From assembly GCA_023238725.1 (NCBI GenBank), contig CM041546.1:6468483-6532482 (forward strand): a DNA stretch of 64,000 nucleotides, written 5' to 3'. Below the pieces are notes generated by a model that was given only the letters and a program-made list of their open reading frames with translations, had not been told where the DNA came from and did no database searches. This DNA comes from Scortum barcoo. Taxonomy: Eukaryota; Chordata; Actinopteri; Centrarchiformes; Terapontidae. Shown one piece after another: positions 1 to 13,700 of the stretch. Each line of letters starts with the position of its first letter. Position 1 is the stretch's first letter. The translations under genes were made by a program, and so were the position numbers.

Positions 1-1142
1 GCATGACCATAAACCACAAGGTGTTCCTCTAAGATCACATTCCTTACAGGAATAATATCTATCACTCTGTCAGTGGGTGACGACTGTTACCACGGCAATT
101 AAACCATAACATTGGATATTGGATCATAATTCAACCTTCCTAATAGATAAAAGATGACGCAGTCTAATTATTGTACACCCAGGGTCAAATTGTGTTTACC
201 AAGTTCACATTTAAACCAATGCAGATCTGAGGACAGAAATCATCTTATGACAGGGTTCACATGTGATTCATGAAACACCCATATCTCGCCAATCCCAGCG
301 TGAGAATGACCGGGCCCGCCCGAAAACAATCACCATTTAAATATCACGCCCCTTTATAGTCTCTGTTTCGCCTACAGTTTACGAGAGAGAAATGTAATCT
401 GGCCAAGGACAAGAATTTAGCCGACCTGGAGACAGAAACGCTGACATCACAAGTTCAAGTAAACATAAGTAATACCAGTTTTATGACAAAGGGAGTCAGA
501 GGAATGCTGTATGACATAAAATCAGTTAGTAGGGAGTGGAAGTGAATAATAAAACCTTCTGACAGCAAATAAGCATTTGGGCTAACTTACTGTTCATAAG
601 CTGACATGATGGAGTATGAAGAAAATTTAAGTTTTGTTGTGCTACTTTATTATTCTGATATTGTTTTTTTTTAGTATTACAAGATGTCTGCTCTTTATTT
701 ATTTCTGCCCTTTAAAGGTGGCTTAAACTTACAAATTTGTATTATATATTAAAACATATGAAGGGAAAAATATCTCTTTTCCCTAATTTAACTCAATATG
801 TATGTATTTGTTTGTATATGCATTCATATATTTGTAAGACACTATGATTCAATAATAGAATATGCCTCAGTGTTTGCTTTGGGGATGATATTAATTTACA
901 ATTGCCAGCATTATTAGCCTAAACCAAAGCTGGCCTCTATTCATTTTTGATTGATTGTAATACAAAGGGATTGTATTCAAAAAAGATTCTTTCTATTAAG
1001 AAGTAATGTAGAAATTATGAAATGATTTTATAATTTAAAGTTTGCTATTGAACTTTACTTTCAATACACCCTGTACATTGTAATTTTACAGTGGCAGTGG
1101 CAGACAGGAAATGACAGATAGGATCCAGAGGTAAAGTCTTAC
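1..1142 (-). other. cobl intron, no gene seen
   Basis: AT-rich sequence downstream (minus sense) of the last visible cobl exon. I see no further exon or recognisable repeat. Position 1142 begins the GTAAGA donor of that exon, so this is intron running out of the window. Confidence 0.6.
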
Positions 1143-1371
1143 CTAGACTCTGGTCGTGGACGTAGAGCTCCTTGATCCCCAGATCTGTCAGTGATTTGTC
1201 AAGCGGTAGCTCGTGGCGACTGATGCTGTCCTTCAGGAGGAGGACATGTGCAGGGTCGAACTCGCACTTCTCACATATGACCGGTATCAGAGCCTGAATT
1301 GGTACCAATGGGTTGACCCGTAACACTGCCTTCTGGGTGCCGTGGAAGTTCACCATCAAACGCACACTTTT
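1143..1371 (-). CDS. cobl: cobl coding exon 4 (Cobl ubiquitin-like domain)
   Basis: Acceptor ATCAG before 1371 and donor GTAAGA after 1143. It encodes KSVRLMVNFHGTQKAVLRV, PVICEKCEFDPAHVLLLKD and KSLTDLGIKELYVHDQSL, the best conserved block of the family. The last codon is split (one base), so another exon must follow to the left of the window. Confidence 0.9.
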
Positions 1372-1989
1372 CTGATGCAGAGAGAAGAGATAAACAAAAA
1401 GAAAAAAAGACAGAGACGTTAATTTCTAACAAGTGGATAAGATAAAAGGCTAACTGGAGCCCACTGTTCTTATTCTGCAGTGACAGGACAGGGATTTTCT
1501 TTCTTTACTTTTTTCCTCAAAACGTGAGGTCCTCTATTGGCTACATCTCTATGATAGTCAAAAAGGAAAGAGATTAGTCTTTAAGGAAGAAATAAGACAA
1601 AAGAATCTAAGACAAATAATACATTTGATTATTTAAGTAGTTCAATGAAACCCATCATAATATCAACAAAAACACAATAACCAGAGGAGACAGCACATGT
1701 AAACTGTATGAGACGCTGATCTGATGATACAATATGAATGTATTTCAAGAGAAAACTAATGTGAATTTATCAACTCAACTTATGAACTATGATCAACTGC
1801 TTTCTTTAGAGTTTAATCAGTAACAGGAAAATATGGGGATTGTGAAACATGAAATATGTGGAGAGGAAAGTAGAGAGAAAGATATCCTAACACAAAGACA
1901 CTTTAACAATGAGTAACTTCAGGTTAGACTTTGGTTGCTGACAGAGGACAGTTTAATAGACTGAATAAGACTCACATGCATGATCCAGG

Positions 1990-2041
<52 letters not shown>

Positions 2042-2400
2042 TTAGGTTGTCAATCCTACAAAAGTGCATAGTGTTCTGTTATGGAGAACAGGCAGTCTTC
2101 ATCACCAAGTGGTTCACATCACTCTCTCTATAAACACACACACCACTCAGAAGTTAAGAGCCTGAAGAATTCACAAAATGGCCCTTCAGTCGGTGGCTCT
2201 TCAGTGGCTTTTCTATTTCAAGTAAAGTGACTTTCAATGTTACGTATCACTACGAGAAAGGTGCTTCAAATACATAAATTCACTTAGACTGCAGGTTAAG
2301 GTCTACTAACGTCCATAGTAAACCGCTGTTGATGGATGACAGAATCCTTCATTTACTTAAAAGTTGGGGATGTTGGTTGTTGGTGCAGTTTCTTTTACTT

Positions 2401-2438
<38 letters not shown>

Positions 2439-3856
2439 TGTGAAAAATGTCATCACACCAAAAATAAACTTGTCCTGTCAAGTCAGGTGTCTTCTCCCAA
2501 TGAGTTGGTAGCTGTGTTTTTATCACTCATCAACCTGAGGTAGTAAAGCTTACTGCATCAATTTAAAAAGTTCAGCCTATTTTATAGTATTATCACATTA
2601 AGCTGTTTAATTCCTTTGAAATGTTCACTTTGTCGTTGTTTCTTCTTTCATTCAGCTTTTATTCCTCAATGAAAGGTAGCTGTTTGTCCTGTTGATAACT
2701 TATTCTGATGTAAAATTGTATTGTATTTTACTAAAATGTGTACATTCTGATCAAAAGTTAATATTACAAACACCTCTAAATATAATATGGATTATAAACT
2801 TCATGGAGGTATGATAGACTCAATGGCTCCCATATTAGACTTTTAAGCTTGTTGTATCTAATAAAGTCAGTGCACAGCATGTCACTTAAATAATTTCATT
2901 TTAACTGCTGAGGCTGGTGGTACAATGAGGAGACAGACAGAGGGATGACTGACAGAAGTGTCTGAAATAGTGTCAGTCTCTGGCCTGAGTCCAGACAGGG
3001 TCAAAGGGAGAGAGAGCAGCCAGTGAGCCCTGAGAAGAGCAGAGAAATAATGCATGGTAACTAAAGGTAAGGCATTCATCAAATATTCAAACCCCAGGAG
3101 GAGAGCAGAGGAGAGGCTTAGAAAAAGGGAGAGAGAAATAGCTAAATGCTGAAATAAATACAAAGATCTTCAGGTAGGCGCGTGAGCTGTAAAGACAGAT
3201 GACAACCAAACAGAAAGAAATACAGGTGATAAAGACAAAAAAGGCACACTTAGATGGAAAAACAGTGAATAAGAACAAACTCCAAAGTCATGCTCGGCCA
3301 GTTCAGTGCCAACCAGCTTCCTACCTTAGCATGGGCTCTTACAGGTTTCACTGGCCTTGCTTTCTGCCAGCGGTCAGAAGTAAAAGGTAGAGAGGGGAGG
3401 CACGAACATTACACAGGGCTACAGGCCACGCATACAGTACATGCAGACTGCACAGCTATTATCTTATGGGCTTTCTCACTGGTATTCTGGACTACATTAA
3501 TCTGCATTAAAACAAAACATGGATAGATTTGGGATATTTTTTTCCAGTTCTTGTAATGTCCACTCATTTGTTAAAATATTAGATGTGACCAGATCACAGC
3601 GTCAGGATCAGATGTTGCTCACCTCTGGCACCTTTGGCGCCGGTCTGCGTGCTACTTTCTCCTCCCAGACTTTCTCTTTGATGAGGATGCAGGCCACGTT
3701 GAGGGAGCCCAGCAGCGCGTTGGGCTTGAACCCCAAAGTGTGGCCCTCGGGCGACAGCAGCTCCAGGGTGTGCAGGGCCGGATTCAGGTGATAGTGGCTA
3801 CACAGTTCGACCAGCAGGTCCATCAGCGCCTTACTGAAAGAGAGAGAGAAAGAGAG

Positions 3857-3909
<53 letters not shown>

Positions 3910-6900
3910 TGAATGAGAGGGAGGGAGAGGGAGGGAGTTTAGAAGAAAGAACCACAGAAGGAGATGGGGAGAGAGAGAGAAAAAGAGGGAGGAAGAGAAG
4001 ATAGGGTTACAAAGCTGAGCTAGTTTCAGTGTCGATACGGAGACTAGTAATTACTTCATACAACAAAACAGAGATAAACTCACACCTAAAGAATTTAGAG
4101 GGGATTGGTTAATTGATAGAAACAAAGGATATGATTTTAAACACTGAGCTGTCACAAACTGTACCTTAATGTAGATTGAAAGCAGTTATTTTGACATCAA
4201 GATAAAATGGCTATCTGCAGCTCAGCCTCAAACGAACAAGATAAGGCAGAGAGGCCCCTTATCATATAGTGCAGATTTAATCTGTATGGTTATCTAGACA
4301 GAAACTCTTTAAGAGCCCCCACATTAAAAAAAGCAGTGACAAAACATAGTGACACAGAGAAATGATGACAGGCAAATTGCAGAGTACCTGTTGATGCCAC
4401 AGACTACTTACGATCGTCAAGCCACTGCAGTAGCTCTGAGGTCTGCTTCAGTGCTTTATGCGTCTGTTTGTGTGTGTCTGTGTGTGTGTGTGGGGGGGCT
4501 ACAGTACTACCTGTCAATCCTCGGATAAAGAAACCAAGAGACAGTCTCCAATGTTTTCTGGGAACAGCCAGATCAGATGACAGAACTGAGAGATAAACCA
4601 CTACAAAGGACACCATTGACAATCACTATCACATGGACACTGTCTACGACTAAAAGGACGATCTGCAATCAACAGACCCAGTGTCCAGTGTGCTGCACTT
4701 TCTAAGACAGTTTTACAGGAGTTTATGATCCTCATAAACACGTGCCACACCCACAAGGAGCGCTATCACATGTCCTTCCGCAACAAGACTCTTTAATTCA
4801 ACATAATACTACTGTTATTACTAACCATCACCATCTGTCACCTTTGTCACATTAATCACTAATTACTTTACTCATATCATGTGCAATTTATTATCCAGTG
4901 CAATACCAATCAGTATATATGGAGGATGTATGTAGTGTATTTATGTTTAGCATATTTATGTCATTTTTATGAGATATTTTTATTATGTGGGATTAATAAA
5001 GTTTTATCTTATCTTATCTCACAAGTCACAACATAATCACTACCACAATGAGTTAGTGGTACACTATTTTCTTCAAGTAACTATCAATATCTCACTTCAC
5101 CTGGTTTAACTTTCCATGTGCCCACAATATAATCAATTAGAGCATGACACCTCAGCCTTATTATATTTATGAACATATGAAATAATCACATTATCAGGCT
5201 CTGATGCTGTTATATAAAGTAAACTTTAAACACAGCCCATCTGAAGGTCATACATTCGTAAATACATTCCTTCCCACAAATGATCTGGCGTAAGAGAAGC
5301 ACACACGTGATAGGCGACCACACTATGATTGTCTTATATCAGGTAAGCAAAGGATGCTGAATAGTACAAAAGGGAGCCCTCTGGCTGCGGTACTACTAAC
5401 CACACCGTTTTAAAATTGTTTTAAGGAATGTCAGGCAGTTTTAAAGGGCTATCAAAAACATTTTGTTGTGGAGTTTTTAATAATAATAATAAAAAAAATT
5501 TACTTTTACTGTTAGCGAGAAGTAACGCAAAGATGCCTACTAGCCAAGCGTGTCTGTGGTTGTTAAAAGAGCACCTTGCTGTTCTCTACTGGGGAGGAGA
5601 GAGCCTCATTAGGGGGAGAGAGCATTAGCAGGTCAGCCTTCAGCCTTTCAACTCTCTGGGACAAAGCTTGTGCTGAGACTGAGAATGGGACCCCTCGACA
5701 AGGCCCCTCTGGCACAACAACCCAAACAGACCCAAAAGCGACAAACAGTCGCGCGCTGCCTGTCTGGTGGCCGGCAATGAAAGTCATAACATAAACTCAT
5801 ATTGTAGAGTAAGTAATGAATAAAGTCCTCATATTTATAGATGTAAATAAGCCACACTGAGTGTGACACACCCCTCTGTCCTCTCACCTGCCATCCTCGG
5901 TTACAGAGGTCTGATAACCCTGTGGTAGTGTTAGCTTGAAATCCACGGTGGGCCTCAGCATGTTCTCTTTGGCGTCCATGTCTGATGTCCCTCCCCCATC
6001 AGGTACGGTATTTCTGAAGATGTGGCGTGGGGCAGGTTGAGGGGCCTGCGGCGGAGGCGGGGCACGCGCCTTCATTTTCCTCCTGCGAGATGACAAAGAA
6101 ACACAAAGATCAGTTGTGTGATCAATAAAGGATACGTGACGTTATGATTAAAGTAAACAGTGCATCTCTTCCTCAGCAAAATTCATCCTGATTATCATTC
6201 TTATTAAAACCTTTATGTTGGTTCCTCTGAGTCATTTTTGTTTCTCGAGTTCAGTCTTAGTTACACAGCACGACAGCCTAACGAACACCACCCACTGCCA
6301 CCTCCTCAGGAGCAACCTGAATACCAATGACTTTTTCTTTCTGTCTCTCTGTTTCTGTTTGTGAGACAACCTTTCTCTTCACTCCGTTTACATAACAGCC
6401 TCCAGATATGCTGAGATGACCCTTTCGGCTGCCAAGATGATCGAGCCCCGAGCAGCTGCTTATTCCATCTTGTCCTAACACTCCTCTGAATAATATTTTA
6501 ATAATTCATAATAACACCGTCTCTGATATCACTCCTAAGCACTCTTACTCATACTTTTAGAAAGTACTGTAGTGTTGATGATAATTATCTGCTTTCAAAA
6601 ACCTTTCTAAAAAGGAAAATTATTTACAGTCTTACTTTAATGCAAGCAGCATCACTGACCAAATCTCACTCCGTGCCAGGGCAGTTTATTTAAAGACATA
6701 TTCAGCAGACAATGTAATCAATAAGTAATCCTAAAATGTAAACATTAGGCAATGATGGCAGTTGGTTGTGTTTACACAAAAACAACAGAAAAAATCTGAT
6801 AAACGGGGTCGACGATAGCTCTATTAAAACCATAAAAAACAGATAAGATACTGTAGCACGCGTACAAAGCTCGTATGGGTGGAGATGTGGCAGATGTCAA

Positions 6901-7759
6901 TGACAGGCTGGTGACGTGATGCGGCTGTCTGCACATTTGACCTCAGCTCGACACAAACTGTACTTAGCCTGACAGAGACAGCTGATTAGACAGAAATCAA
7001 ACACTTCGGCTAACAGTGACAAATAGCTATTCCGTACCACACTCTTCGCAGCACAAATATTAGCCTTAGATAACAAAAGAAAAACATCCCACTCACGTCA
7101 AAAGCAGTCCTTGTGGTGATTAAGCGTTCCAAAAGTGTTATATATCAGAGTGAAAGGATTAGGCAAGCTCTCAAAGAGAGAACGTGCGTGTTTAATCGAG
7201 TGGCGTATATAATCCAGTATCCTTCGAGGTACTCCCGCACAGTGTAAGGGCAGGGAGAGCACGGCGAGGGAGGAATGTACGTGAATGCAGAGCAGCGAGC
7301 GGACTCTAACCTGGCCACAGTTAACCATTAACAGCTGAGTCGGACATCAACTTACTCTCACCCACAAGACCCATAGTGTCATTGACTCTTTATGTAATGC
7401 AGGGAGTCTTTTCCAGTGAATGCATCACGGGTATGACAGAGTATACTTTAAGGGGCTGACAGCCGTGATCGTAATCTACTGTGGTGCAGGTAATTTCTAA
7501 TCACTACCTGCAAGATGTTCTGACTAAACGTGTATTTAAAATATAAGGTTCACTCACGAGGAGTAGAGAGGCTTAAACGAGCCTCAGAGACCTGCGAATG
7601 TATGAGATTTTTGGTGTTTTTTTGCTGGTGAGGGTGTGTTTTTGAGATGAAACAGAACTGGGCTCTGTGGCACCGTGGGACTGGGCCCCGGCCAGGCTCG
7701 ACACAGTCAGCTAGTATCCCCGCTCTCCCTCTCACTTGCTGCTTGTCCCACCATAACAT

Positions 7760-7796
<37 letters not shown>

Positions 7797-10700
7797 ACTC
7801 ACACACACAAAGACTCCTTTAGGAAAAAGCCTCGTCTCCCACAGGGTGAGAACGAGCGAGCGTAAACAGAGAGAGAGAGAGAGAGAAAAAGAGAAAGAGA
7901 GAGAGAAAGAGTGAGAGAGTAAAAAAGAAGCCGGGAGAACGAAGGGTAGGAAACCCTGCTCCGGCACAGCCGGGCGATAAGTGCTGAGCTGCTACAGAGA
8001 CTGAGTTACAAATGGGTTCACACACACACACACACACACACACACTGAAGGTTACTAATGGACCTTTCAGAACCACCCAGTTCCATTCACTTGACTAAAC
8101 AGCATCAATGTGGATATATTTCTTTCACTATTCTCTATCAGAACTTGTTTTTAAATCGTTTTTCTATTAACAGATGTTCGTTAAGTCTTATGGCTTTCAT
8201 GACACTAAACCGAATGCTTCTAAAAGTTACAAACAAATGGGAACAAACACAATCTCAAACAAATAGATGCTGAATTCATCTCAAACTGCCAGTGGCGCTG
8301 TGGGCTCATGTGGTCTGTGGTGATATCGCCCAGGACAACATGTGAGCAGCTGTAAGTAGAAAACAAAGTGACAAGAAAACACCATAAATGAAATACAAAT
8401 ACAATGCAACAAAGACCATACTAAAGGTTAGCTTATTTGATGGGATCATACATTGAAATCATCAATCAAGTCTCCCCAATCAGTAATTCACACAGCACTT
8501 CATGCTAACGCTGGTATACTATACATATCTAATGTAACAGTGCTGTGGAAATGAGCATTTTTTGGTGAATATAACTGATGAGTTGCGCATATCTTCCATC
8601 ACCAACATACACTCTTTAATGCAATTTAAAACAAAAAATGTAGCCCCAGCAAGTGCAAAAAACACAGGATTGTATGTCCTACATTTTACATAAATTATAC
8701 TTATCCAATCCTCTCCATCAAACAGAAGACATTAAATGAACGAACAAAGACGATGTAGTCATTGTTATGGAAAGAAGCGGAGAAGCCACCGAAGCAAAAA
8801 ATATTTCCTATTAAACTATAGTTACTGTAAAACTTCTGGCATCCTCAAACAAGAAAAGTACAGGCTGATTTCTCAGAAATGAAGCACTTTACATTTACTG
8901 TAACTACAGCAAATGTGGCAGGAGACAATTCAGTAGTGTTGATTTATTGAAGGTATATTTGTAAAAAATATATATATATATATTATAAATACCACCTGTA
9001 TGATTGGATTACAAATTAGCACTTAAGATCATACAAATGCATTTCTCACTTCTGACGTAATACTGGTTGCCAATACTGAGCAGAAGGTGTGCCACGCTGT
9101 TGATGGTGGTGCAATAATCTAGCAGCAGCACTTCGTTCTTAATGGCATCAACCAATATAAGCCAATATTCAGAACCCTGTTGAGTTTCTTTAAGTCAGTA
9201 ATCTCCTTAATCTGCTTTTGATTATAAGTGGGAAGACTCTGATGTTGTCTCAGCCCAAACAGACAGTAAATTACAGAATAAAATGAATTAAAGTGAATAG
9301 AATAGAATATGGTGTAATATTTAAGTGAGTTATAACATTACCTTTGTTCTCAGTGAATAGCAAGTATGAAAGTAGTGTAAGACATAGGATGTAGACCAGT
9401 CATCCTACTTTGCTGTCTGTGTGCTAGTCTCTTTAGCAGATTAGTGTCAATGTCTGCATGTCTGTGTGTGTCAGTGTGTGCAATGTACGTCAGGCTGCCT
9501 CCTCGCTGACCCAAATACAACCGTGCTCACTCCTGATCAAAGCACTGAGGATAAATCAAGCCGGGGTGTTTGGGTACGGCTGAGTTTGTGTGCATTTTCT
9601 GCAAAGATACGGATCAGTGTGACTACAGGACAAACTGAAAAAAAGAAAACATAAGCAAAGAAAAAAATGATAAAAAAGCACAATATCAAAACCGGAAAAG
9701 GGGTCTCAAGATTCCAGGATGTAAGCACAAAGTAAACATACTTCAAACTGCACACACAGCGCCAATATGTGTACAATGCAAATCCACAAACGTCACAGTC
9801 AGATTACTGTTACTTGAGAAGATAAATTACATAACACAGCTCTGGAGACTACCTTCAGTTTTTTTTTGCCGGGGAAAAAGGGACTGTCAGTGGCTGTATT
9901 TATCCCAGCCATGGAAACACGGACTGAAAAGTTCCCACTCTGGAAGGTTTTATAAAAATAACGGAATATATTAGTTTATGCTCTCAACTGTGCCGTGTCA
10001 GCAAAAACTCCCACCAAACAAATTCCATTTACAAGTGGTCTATTTTTTAGTAGAAAACTATTTCCTGGATCCTCAACTTTGCAGCTTCCTTTTAATCTTC
10101 TCTTGTGCCTTTAAAGTTATCTAAATTTTAATTACTGTGCATTGTTATTTTACTCACTTTGTCAGGGATGCAGCCTTTCCAATATGGTAAAAATGTCAGA
10201 GGGATGCAAATAGAACTACGTGAGAAAACCAGAGACAGACAGACAGACTGGTCCTCTCTAAACAACAAAGCCTGCAGTGAATGTGAGTACATAAGACTAT
10301 GATTTAAGGCAGCAGACAGAGCCACAAACACTTGTGGAGTCAGTAAGTCACCGAGATAGACAGACAACCAGACGTGTCCCCCGCTCAGAGACACGGACAT
10401 CCCATCAGATGAGAGCCTGTGTTCAGTGTCAGACAATGGGATCGCTGAAACAATGAGCCACTATCCTCTAATGAAGACAGCCGGCCGGGAATGGAGCAGA
10501 TTAATTGGACAAAAGCGCAGTGCTGGCTGGCCTACATTCACTATGACAAACTTTGTGCAGTCTGAGGATATAAAGAATGGATGGAACCAAAACTCTGTGA
10601 CATATAAAGATTGATGACATATAAAAAAATTGTTATATTGTCTGCTTGAGTAACAGTATTTTGTAAGACAAGTTTCCATCTGTAGTAAAAGACCTTCCCT

Positions 10701-13700
10701 TTGATGGCTTAGACAGACCTTTCACTGTCTTTAACACGCTTAAACACATGCCATATTATTGTCACGTTATTGCCTTTTCTCTTGCTGAAAGAATACAACA
10801 CAATGGTTTCAACTTGTGGTTAAAACACGGAACACTGTCTGGGAGACACGTCAGCAAAAAGCAGAAACATCAGCAAAGAAAGCACTTGAAGGACACACCC
10901 ACCCACTTACATGTAACCATACACATGCACATGCACATGAGAGCCACTTGTCTGTGCCACACTTAAGTTTTCACCTCCTGTTGTGTATTGGACACAGGGT
11001 GAATGATACACATCCCGGACCCTCAGCCACTCCCCTCACACTCACATGCGCTGTCCCCGCTACCTCGCCGGCATACCCCTCGGGTGTCATGGAGTCCCCA
11101 TGGCAACCTATATTTACACCACTTGACTGCGGAAGAGGGCAGACCTCAGTTTAGCAGCAGCTGTGGATTTTGCATGAATGCGCACAAAGGGAGAGTGACC
11201 CAGGAAAAAAGAAAGAGACGCAGAAATGAGCACGGACAGAGAATGCGTGTTAAAGGCTTTTTGTTTTCTGGAAGTGAGTACTGGAGACACATGAGCCAAG
11301 TAAAGCATTTGTTTGCAGTTGCTAAGCACACAGCCTCCTAGTTCCCAGCATATGCCTTGATGCTCAGATTACTGGCCATGTGGTCAAAAACCCCACCCCA
11401 CTGAAATGCCAAGTTAACTGGCTCAGTGATAATGCCAGTCTTGACCCTCTTGTATTCACGCTACAGAGGCACTCCACCACAACCTCACCACTGCCCCTAT
11501 AACTACAAGTAAAAGATGTAAAAGTACAAAATATAGAAATGTCTATCTTTGAAATCTTGGCTTTCTGTGCAGTTTTCTTCTTTTTGATTGTAGTAGTTTC
11601 TGGAGGAAGGAAAAATGACACACATTTGGACAGAAATCTTATTAGTTTGAAGTGCGAGCTAATCAAATGTCAAAATTAATCAGGGATACTCACCCAAAGG
11701 GGCTCTGTATTCAGTGTTACTAGCCAAAAGCCACTGTGTGTATCCTTGAGGTCTTACAAATGTGTTGCGTCCTCATAAAACATTAACAAAGCAGAGTTTT
11801 TAGGTATTTTAAAAATTATCTTACATCCATGTTTACGAGCCTACAGTTTTCTTCTCTGTATTTTCTTGCACATTGCAGCATATCTTGGCACGTTACTGTC
11901 ACCTGCTGAACAGTGGAATAGCGTGAAACCACTGGTAAAACCGTGCAATATTATCATAATGAGCATCCAGGAGATAAACAGACAGGCATAGCAAAACAGC
12001 TCCGAAGCAATACTACAAGTCTGAAGAGAGACTGTAACAATTCTGCATATGTGATACAAGCAGTGTATAGTGACAAGGATGACATAACCACTCATTTCTC
12101 CCTTGCACAAAAATAGTTTTAACGTAACTCATAACAAAATTCTCTTAGAGCAATATATGCTCCTCCTCCCAAGTTTAAAAGGTCAACAGCAGTTAGACAT
12201 AATGCTTCGTTAACATGCAACAAGACCCAAAATAAATGGTCCCCTGCGCAGTGCCTGTTTTCCCATGTTAGTTTGAACATGCAGTGACGGTCTCACTACC
12301 TCATACAGGAGGTGGAGGAGGAAAAAAATAGCATCTCATTTAATAGCATTTAAATAATTAAATAATATTTGTTTGGAGATGGACTGCCTGGCAATAATTT
12401 CACTACATATTGTACACAAACTCCCTACTAACAAACTGAATTACAAACTCTCTGAAAGCTATGGTGTTTATATGATGTTCCAGCATTTAAAATAAGAATA
12501 TATTAGTCTTGATATGTTTTATTGGGTTGAATGTGACCCGGTTTATTATGATGACTTGTCTTCCACTGTTACTAAAACAACCAGGTTGGAGCTCTGCACA
12601 ATCTGTTCAGCAGGAGTGCGGCGTCAGTAACAGTAGCATAATGACCCACGGGAGACAAAAAGACCGCAGCACAGCTCAGGTGCTAAATGAATTGTTACTC
12701 ATTGGGATCAATTAGGTTGCTTACACTCCCCACAGTTATTTGAGGGGTTTACATTTAGGGCGTATCACAGGGTTCAGGTTAAGTCAGCAACCCCCGTGAT
12801 CTGTGAGTATCTGTTTCACACCTACTTAAAGGAGAGAAATCCACTTACTGTAACAGCACCCCACCCCATCCTTTCCTGAGCCACACAGTCATCTTGTCCA
12901 CTTGTGGCTGGTGACACAGCGACACGCACTATAATAGTTTAACAGCAGACTTGTTCCAATATAACAACAGTCCTCCAAAAATAGAAGCAATAGAAGCAGA
13001 AGTAAACTTACTCTTGTGTCTGAACAGCTGGAAAAAAACATGTCTATATCTAGCAAAAAAAATCCACTCTTTCCTTCTGCATCTTGCTGGATTCAAGCCA
13101 TTTAGCCTATTTCATCTCAGTCATCTCCAGCCATCCTTTCATGACCGAGGTGGATTAATTGAGTGACACCAATAAAAGGACCCGGATATTCGTGGAAAAA
13201 ATGACGTGTTCTTAACATTCATTAAGCTTAGTGTAAAGCTCGGGCAGCTCTGTGCTCGAGTAATGAGCTGAATCCCTCTGCAGCCCATATTTATCAGTTG
13301 ATCTACTTAACTAATTGTCTCGATCCTCTGACATTTCAAATAATCTCTAGAACCTCAATGTCAAAGCAAGATTTCCCGTGTTCTGGTGTTTCCTAACAAA
13401 TTACAGCTTCAGAATGAATCTCATAAGGAGACATAAGTAAATCAGTTGTTGAGTCACACAGCATTTGCAATTCATTTTAGATGTAGACCGGCTCAAGTAC
13501 GCACCGAGCTCACGGATGGCAAACACACACCCACGTCAGAGGAGGACTGGAGGGGAAAAAAAAGGTGTTGGTGGGGTTAGAGGGAATCTCAGGTGGCACA
13601 GAGCCCCATGTGGCTGGAGAGCAACAAGAAAGGGAATAAAAAAGGGAACGTGGGTGGAGTCCAACATTAGAGAAGAAAGGAAGGTAGAAAGGAATGTAGA

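Noticed and set aside
2329..2511. Small frames rich in Val-Cys, Ser-Leu or Thr-His repeats (here, 3608-3955 N-terminal part, 18899-19172)
   Set aside because: They are dinucleotide repeats read as codons, without conserved protein content apart from the cobl exon at 3623-3833.
2530..2550. let-7-like string TGAGGTAGTA
   Set aside because: It diverges after ten bases and I see no hairpin partner, so it is not a let-7 gene.
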